Part shown: one piece after another, positions 59,369 to 64,000 of the stretch
How positions within the stretch are numbered: the first letter of the stretch is position 1
Layout of the letters: every line of letters starts with the position of its first letter
DNA from: Cinclus cinclus
Lineage: Eukaryota; Chordata; Aves; Passeriformes; Cinclidae
Reading direction: 5' to 3'
Length of the DNA: 64,000 bases
Assembly (NCBI RefSeq): GCF_963662255.1
Contig: NC_085072.1
Coordinates: 562,001 to 626,000, forward strand
Notes under the pieces: generated by a model
Told to the model about the DNA's origin: nothing
What the model saw: the letters and a program-made list of their open reading frames with translations, nothing else
Databases searched by the model: none
Position numbers and translations under genes: made by a program

Positions 59369-60500
59369 GGGCCTCCGATGGCAGCCAGGTTTGCAGGAGG
59401 GGGCAGCTTTGGTCTGGGAGAAATCCTCGTCCTTATGGAATTTTTGTAGGCAAAAGCCCAGCACGGGCCGCAGGCTAGTTAGGCAAGTTGGCTCCGAAAG
59501 GAGGCACTTTTCCCCAAGAAGCCAAACTCAAGAGCCCACTTGGCAGGTGTCATTTTGTAGGGCGCGTTTGGGCCTCCGATGGCAGCCAGGTTTGGAGGAG
59601 GGGGCAGCTTTGGTCTGGGAGAAATCCTCGTCCTTATGGAATTTTTGTAGCAAAAGCCCTTCATGGGCCGCTGGCAAGTTGACTCCGAAAGGAGTCACTA
59701 TTCCCCAAGAAGCCAGCTCAAGAGCCCACTTGGCAGATGTCATTTTGTAGGGCGCGTTTGGGCCTCCGATGGCAGCCAGGTTTGGAGGAGGGGGCAGCTT
59801 TGGTCTGGGAGGAATCCTCGTCCTTATGGAATTTTTGTAGCAAAAGTCCGGGACGGGATGCAGGCAAGTTGGTTTTGAAAGGAGTCACTTTTCCCCAAGA
59901 AGCCAAACTCAAGAGCCCACTTGGCAGATGTCATTTTGTAGGGCGCGTTTGGGCCTCCGATGGCAGCCAGGTTTGGAGGAGGGGGCAGCTTTGGTCTGGG
60001 AGAAATCCTTGTCCTTATGGAATTTTTGTAGGCAAAAGCCCAGGATGGGCCGCAGGCAAGTTAGGCATGTTGGCTCCGATTGGAGGCACTTTTCCCCAAG
60101 AAGCCAAACTCAAGAACCCACAATGCAGATGTCATTTTGTAGGGCACGTTTGGGCCTCCGATGGCAGGCAGGTTTGGAGGAGGGGGCAGCTTTGGTCTGG
60201 GAGAAATCCTCGTCCTTATGGAATTTTTGTAGGCAAAAGCCCTGCATGGGCCGCCGGCAAGTTGACTCCGAAAGGAGGCACTTTTCCCTAAGAAGCCAAA
60301 CTCAAGAGCCCACTTGGCAGGTGTCATTTTGTAGGGCGCGTTTGGGCCTCCGATGGCAGCCAGGTTTGGAGGAGGGGGCAGCTTTGGTCTGGGAGAAATC
60401 CTCGTCCTTCTGGAATTTTTGTAGTCAAAAGCCCCGGACGGGCCGCAGGCATGTTAGGCAAGTTGGCTCCGAAAGGAGGCACTTTTCCCCAAGAAGCCAA
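59369..60500. repeat. Diverged HOR segment, copy 1 of a 3725-bp spaced pair
   Basis: Preceded by CAATGCTGATGTCATTTTGAAGG and starting with GCCAGGTTTGCAGGAGG, this segment recurs at 63094. The copies differ by several substitutions and single-base indels (GCCAGCTC here, CATTTTTGTGG in copy 2), so they are more diverged than the HOR copies upstream. Its end is approximate. Confidence 0.75.
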
Positions 60501-63093
60501 ACTCAAGAGCCCACTTGGCAGATGTCATTTTGTGGGGCGCGTTTGGGCCTCTGATGGCAGCCAGGTTTGGAGGAGGGGGCAGCTTTGGTCTGGGAGAAAT
60601 CCTCGTCCTTATGGAATTTTTGTAGTCTAAAGCCCCGCATGGGCCGCAGGCTAGTTAGGCAAGTTGGCTTTGAAAGGAGGCACCTTCCCCCAAGAAGCCA
60701 AACTCAAGAGCCCACTTGGCAGATGTCATTTTGTAGGGCGCGTTTGGGCCTCCGATGGCAGCCAGGTTTGGAGGAGGGGGCAGCTTTGGTCTGGGAGAAA
60801 TCCTCGTCCTTATGGAATTTTTGTAGGCAAAAGCCCTTCATGGGCCGCAGGCAAGTTGGCTCCGAAAGGAGGCACTTCCACCCAAGAAGCCAAACTCAAG
60901 AGCCCACTTGGCAGGTGTCATTTTGTAGGGCACGTTTGGGCCTCCGATGGCAGCCAGGTTTGGAGGAGGGGGCAGCTTTGGTCTGGGAGAAATCCTCGTC
61001 CTTCTGGAATTTTTGGAGGCAAAAGCCCTGCATGGGCCGCAGGCAAGTTGACTCCGAAAGGAGGCACTTTTCCCCAAGAACCCAAACTCAAGAGCCCTCT
61101 TGGCAGATGTCATTTTGTGGGGCGCGTTTGGGCCTCCGATGGCAGCCAGGTTTGGAGGAGGGGGCAGCTTTGGTCTGGGAGGAATCCTCGTGCTTATTGA
61201 ATTTTTGTAGGCAAAAGCCCTGCATTGGCCGCAGGCAAGTTGACTCCGAAAGGAGGCACTTTTCCCCAAGAAGCCAAACTCAAGAGCCCACTTGGCAGAT
61301 GTCATTTTGTAGGGCGCGTTTGGGCCTCCGATGGCAGCCAGGTTTGGAGGAGGGGGCAGCTTTGGTCTGGGAGAAATTCTTGTCCATATGGAATTTTTGT
61401 TGGCAAAAGCCCAGGACGGTCCGCAGGCAAGTTAGGCAAGTTGGCTATGAAAGGAGGCACTTTTCCCCAAGAAGCCAAACTCAAGAACCCACAATGCAGA
61501 TGTCATTTTGTAGGGCGCGTTTGGGCCTCCGATGGCAGCCAGGTTTGGAGGAGGGGGCAGCTTTGGTCTGGGAGAAATCCTCGTCCTTATGGAATTTTTG
61601 TAGGCAAAAGCCCAGCACGGGCCGCAGGCTAGTTAGGCAAGTTGGCTCCGATTGGAGGCACTTTTCCCCAAGAAGCCAAACTCAAGAGCCCACTTGGCAG
61701 ATGTCATTTTGTAGGGCGCGTTTGGGCCTCCGATGGCAGCCAGGTTTGGAGGAGGGGGCAGCTTTGGTCTGGGAGAAATCTTTGTCCTTATGGAATTTTT
61801 GTAGGCAAAAGCCCAGGACGGGCCGCAGGCAAGTTAGGCTAGTTGGCTTTGAAAGGAGGCACTTTTCCCCAAGAAGCCAAACTCAAGAACCCACAATGCA
61901 GATGTCATTTTGTAGGGCGCGTTTGGGCCTCCGATGGCAGCCAGGTTTGGAGGAGGGGGCAGCTTTCTTCTGGGAGAAATCCTCGTCCTTATGGAATTTT
62001 TGAAGGCAAAAGCCCACGACGGGACGCAGGCAAGTTGACTCCGAAAGGAGGCACTTTCCCCCAAGAAGCCAAACTCAAGAGCCCACTTGGCAGATGTCAT
62101 TTTGTAGGGCACGTTTGGGCCTCCGATGGCAGCCAGGTTTGGAGGAGGGGGCAGCTTTGTTCTGGGAGAAATCCTCGTCCTTATGGAATTTTTGTAGGCA
62201 AAAGCCCTGCATGGGCCTCTGGCAAGTTGGCTTTGAAAGGAGGCACTTTTCCGCAAGAAGCCAAACTCAAGAGCCCACTTGGCAGGTGTCATTTTGTAGG
62301 GCGCGTTTGGGCCTCCGATGGCAGCCAGGTTTGGAGGAGGGGGCAGCTTTGGTCTGGGAGAAATCCTCGTCCTTATGGAATTTTTGTAGGCAAAAGCCCA
62401 GAATGGGCCGCAGGCTAGTTAGGCAAGTTGGCTTTGAAAGGAGGCACTTTTCCGCAAGAAGCCAAACTCAAGAGCCCACTTGGCAGATGTCATTTTGTAG
62501 GGCGCGTTTGGGCCTCCGATGGCAGCCAGGTTTGGAGGAGGGGGCAGCTTTGGTCTGGGAGAAATCCTCGTCCTTATGGAATTTTTGTAGGCAAAAGCCC
62601 AGGACGGGCCGCAGGCAAGTTGGCTTTGAAAGGAGGTACTTCCACCCATGAAGCCAAACTCAAGAGCCCACTTGGCAGATGTCATTTTGTAGGGCGCGTT
62701 TGGGCCTCCGATGGCAGCCAGGTTTGGAGGAGGGGGCAGCTTTGTTCTGGGAGAAATCCTCGTCCTTATGGAATTTTTGTAGCAAAAGTCCGGGACGGGA
62801 TGCAGGCAAGTTGGTTTTGAAAGGAGTCACTTTTCCCCAAGAAGCCAAACTCAAGAACCCACAATGCAGATGTCATTTTGTAGGGCGCGTTTGGGCCTCC
62901 GATGGCAGCCAGGTTTGGAGGAGGGGGCAGCTTTGGTCTGGGAGAAATCCTTGTCCTTATGGAATTTTTGTAGGCAAAAGCCCAGGACGGGCCGCAGGCA
63001 AGTTAGGCAAGTTGGCTTTGAAAGGAGGCACTTTTCCCCAAGAAGCCAAACTCAAGAACCCACAATGCTGATGTCATTTTGAAGGGCACGTTT

Positions 63094-64000
63094 GGGCCTC
63101 CGATGGCAGCCAGGTTTGCAGGAGGGGGCAGCTTTGGTCTGGGAGAAATCCTCGTCCTTATGGAATTTTTGTAGGCAAAAGCCCAGCACGGGCCGCAGGC
63201 TAGTTAGGCAAGTTGGCTCCGAAAGGAGGCACTTTTCCCCAAGAAGCCAAACTCAAGAGCCCACTTGGCAGGTGTCATTTTGTAGGGCGCGTTTGGGCCT
63301 CCGATGGCAGCCAGGTTTGGAGGAGGGGGCAGCTTTGGTCTGGGAGAAATCCTCGTCCTTATGGAATTTTTGTAGCAAAAGCCCTTCATGGGCCGCCGGC
63401 AAGTTGACTCCGAAAGGAGGCACTTTTCCCCAAGAAGCCAAACTCAAGAGCCCGCTTGGCAGATGTCATTTTTGTGGGGCGCGTTTGGGCCTCCGATGGC
63501 AGCCAGGTTTGGAGGCGGGGGCAGCTTTGGTCTGGGAGGAGTCCTGGTCCTTATGGAATTTTTGTAGCAAAAGTCCGGGACGGGATGCAGGCAAGTTGGT
63601 TTTGAAAGGAGTCACTTTTCCCCAAGAAGCCAAACTCAAGAGCCCACTTGGCAGATGTCATTTTGTAGGGCGCGTTTGGGCCTCCGATGGCAGCCAGGTT
63701 TGGAGGAGGGGGCAGCTTTGGTCTGGGAGAAATCCTTGTCCTTATGGAATTTTTGTAGGCAAAAGCCCAGGATGGGACGCAGGCAAGTTAGGCATGTTGG
63801 CTCCGATTGGAGGCACTTTTCCCCAAGAAGCCAAACTCAAGAACCCACAATGCAGATGTCATTTTGTAGGGCGCGTTTGGGCCTCCGATGGCAGGCAGGT
63901 TTGGAGGAGGGGGCAGCTTTGGTCTGGGAGAAATCCTCGTCCTTATGGAATTTTTGTACTCAAAAGCCCAGGACGGGCCGCAGGCATGTTAGGCAAGTTG
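63094..64000. repeat. Diverged HOR segment, copy 2, cut by the window end
   Basis: Matches 59369 onward at +3725 bp. It includes the shared rare GGTTTGCAGGAGG, GCCCTTCATGGGCCG, GGCAGGCAGGTTTGG and GGCTCCGATTGGAGG variants. It runs off the window inside a monomer. Confidence 0.75.

Larger units (their letters stand above)
1..64000. repeat. Complex satellite array of a 191/192/201-bp monomer, spanning the whole window
   Basis: Every part of the window aligns to one monomer, seen through the recurring landmarks GGGCCTCCGATGGCAGCCAGG, GGAGAAATCCTCGTCC, GGAATTTTTGTAGGC, GAAAGGAGGCAC, AAGCCAAACTCAAGA and GTCATTTTGTAGGGCGCGTTT, always in that order and orientation. Using the first G of GGGCCTCC as anchor, consecutive starts at 15, 216, 408, 600, 792, 983, 1175, 1376, 1568, 1760 and 1951 give spacings of 201, 192, 192, 192, 191, 192, 201, 192, 192 and 191. 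The same pattern continues to the end. I saw no inverted monomer and no inserted non-satellite sequence. Both window ends fall inside a monomer. What is seen is a head-to-tail satellite with layered higher-order structure. Heterochromatic or centromeric location is inferred from that structure. The family is not one I recognise. Confidence 0.97.
56830..64000. repeat. Less ordered 3' stretch of the array
   Basis: All of this stretch is still the same monomer, but HOR order is harder to follow and private changes are more frequent. Examples are TTTGGCGGAGGG near 56853 and 57437, CAAACACAGGAGCCCACGTGG near 57180, TTTGCAGGAGGG near 59392, GCCAGCTCAAG near 59714, GCAGGCAGG near 60167, CTTATTGAATT near 61193, GGGCCTCTGGC near 62215 and GGAGGCGGGGGC near 63514. 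GTAGCAAAAG monomers are also frequent. I see no non-satellite sequence. Confidence 0.8.

Noticed and set aside
1..64000. CRISPR array
   Set aside because: There are no short identical repeats with unique spacers. The whole 191-201-bp unit is repeated, with no unique part between copies.
1..64000. CENP-B box in the monomer
   Set aside because: I read the consensus and common variants on both strands for TTCGNNNNANNCGGG and found no match. I did not check every private variant, so a few degenerate matches cannot be excluded.
1..64000. Transposable element, LINE/SINE insertion, tRNA or rRNA gene inside the array
   Set aside because: Every segment I read carries the monomer landmarks at the expected spacing. 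No insertion, poly-A tail, target-site duplication or RNA gene box was seen.
59369..64000. Transition to unique flanking DNA at the 3' end
   Set aside because: Divergence rises, but the monomer landmarks and spacing persist to base 64000.
1..64000. Assignment to a named satellite or species
   Set aside because: I do not recognise the monomer, and no unique flanking sequence is available to place it. A vertebrate origin is only a guess based on array type and CpG decay.

Overview
The whole 64 kb window is one uninterrupted head-to-tail satellite DNA array. From the first base to the last it consists of copies of a single GC-rich monomer (about 56% GC when I counted the copy at 408-599), all in the same orientation. 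Three monomer lengths account for nearly everything: 192 bp (basic), 201 bp (a 9-bp tandem duplication of GGCAAGTTR) and 191 bp (a 1-base deletion in GTAGGCAAAAG giving GTAGCAAAAG). At this size the window holds roughly 325-330 monomers. It opens and closes inside a monomer, so both array edges lie outside. I see no unique sequence, no transposon, no RNA gene and no gene that I would defend.

The array is a complex higher-order-repeat (HOR) satellite of the kind found in eukaryotic constitutive heterochromatin (centromeric, pericentromeric or sex-chromosome/microchromosome blocks). Many marker variants are C-to-T or G-to-A changes at CpG positions, which suggests a genome that methylates CpG, such as a vertebrate or plant; a vertebrate is my guess. 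I do not recognise the monomer as a named family and cannot name the species.

Layout by HOR content. 0-4.5 kb: 8-mer (1553 bp), a 5-mer deletion derivative and partial copies. 4.7-5.7 kb: a 987-bp 5-mer that recurs at 15.1 and 20.4 kb. 5.7-14.1 kb: a mosaic with 594-bp 3-mers and 786-bp 4-mers. 14.1-23.6 kb: two copies of a block of about 4 kb, 5.3 kb apart, differing by one monomer. 23.7-34.5 kb: 786-bp 4-mers, a 1362-bp 7-mer present three times, and a block of about 1 kb repeated 1954 bp apart. 34.9-47.4 kb: a cleaner HOR train marked by TTTGCGCC, with 11-mer, 7-mer, 6-mer and 6-mer units that have lost different single monomers. 47.2-56.7 kb: 20-mer (3928 bp) and 14-mer (2750 bp) units. 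56.7-64 kb: more private mutations and weaker HOR order, perhaps nearer an array edge.

Because 192 and 201 are both multiples of 3, any frame without a stop in the monomer stays open across many copies. This produces very long open frames (the longest is 3210 codons at 39033-48665) on both strands and in overlapping frames. I treat them as products of the repeat, not genes. The main interest lies in the HOR evolution, the CpG decay pattern, the frame-preserving unit length, and possible G-quadruplex and hairpin motifs repeated hundreds of times.
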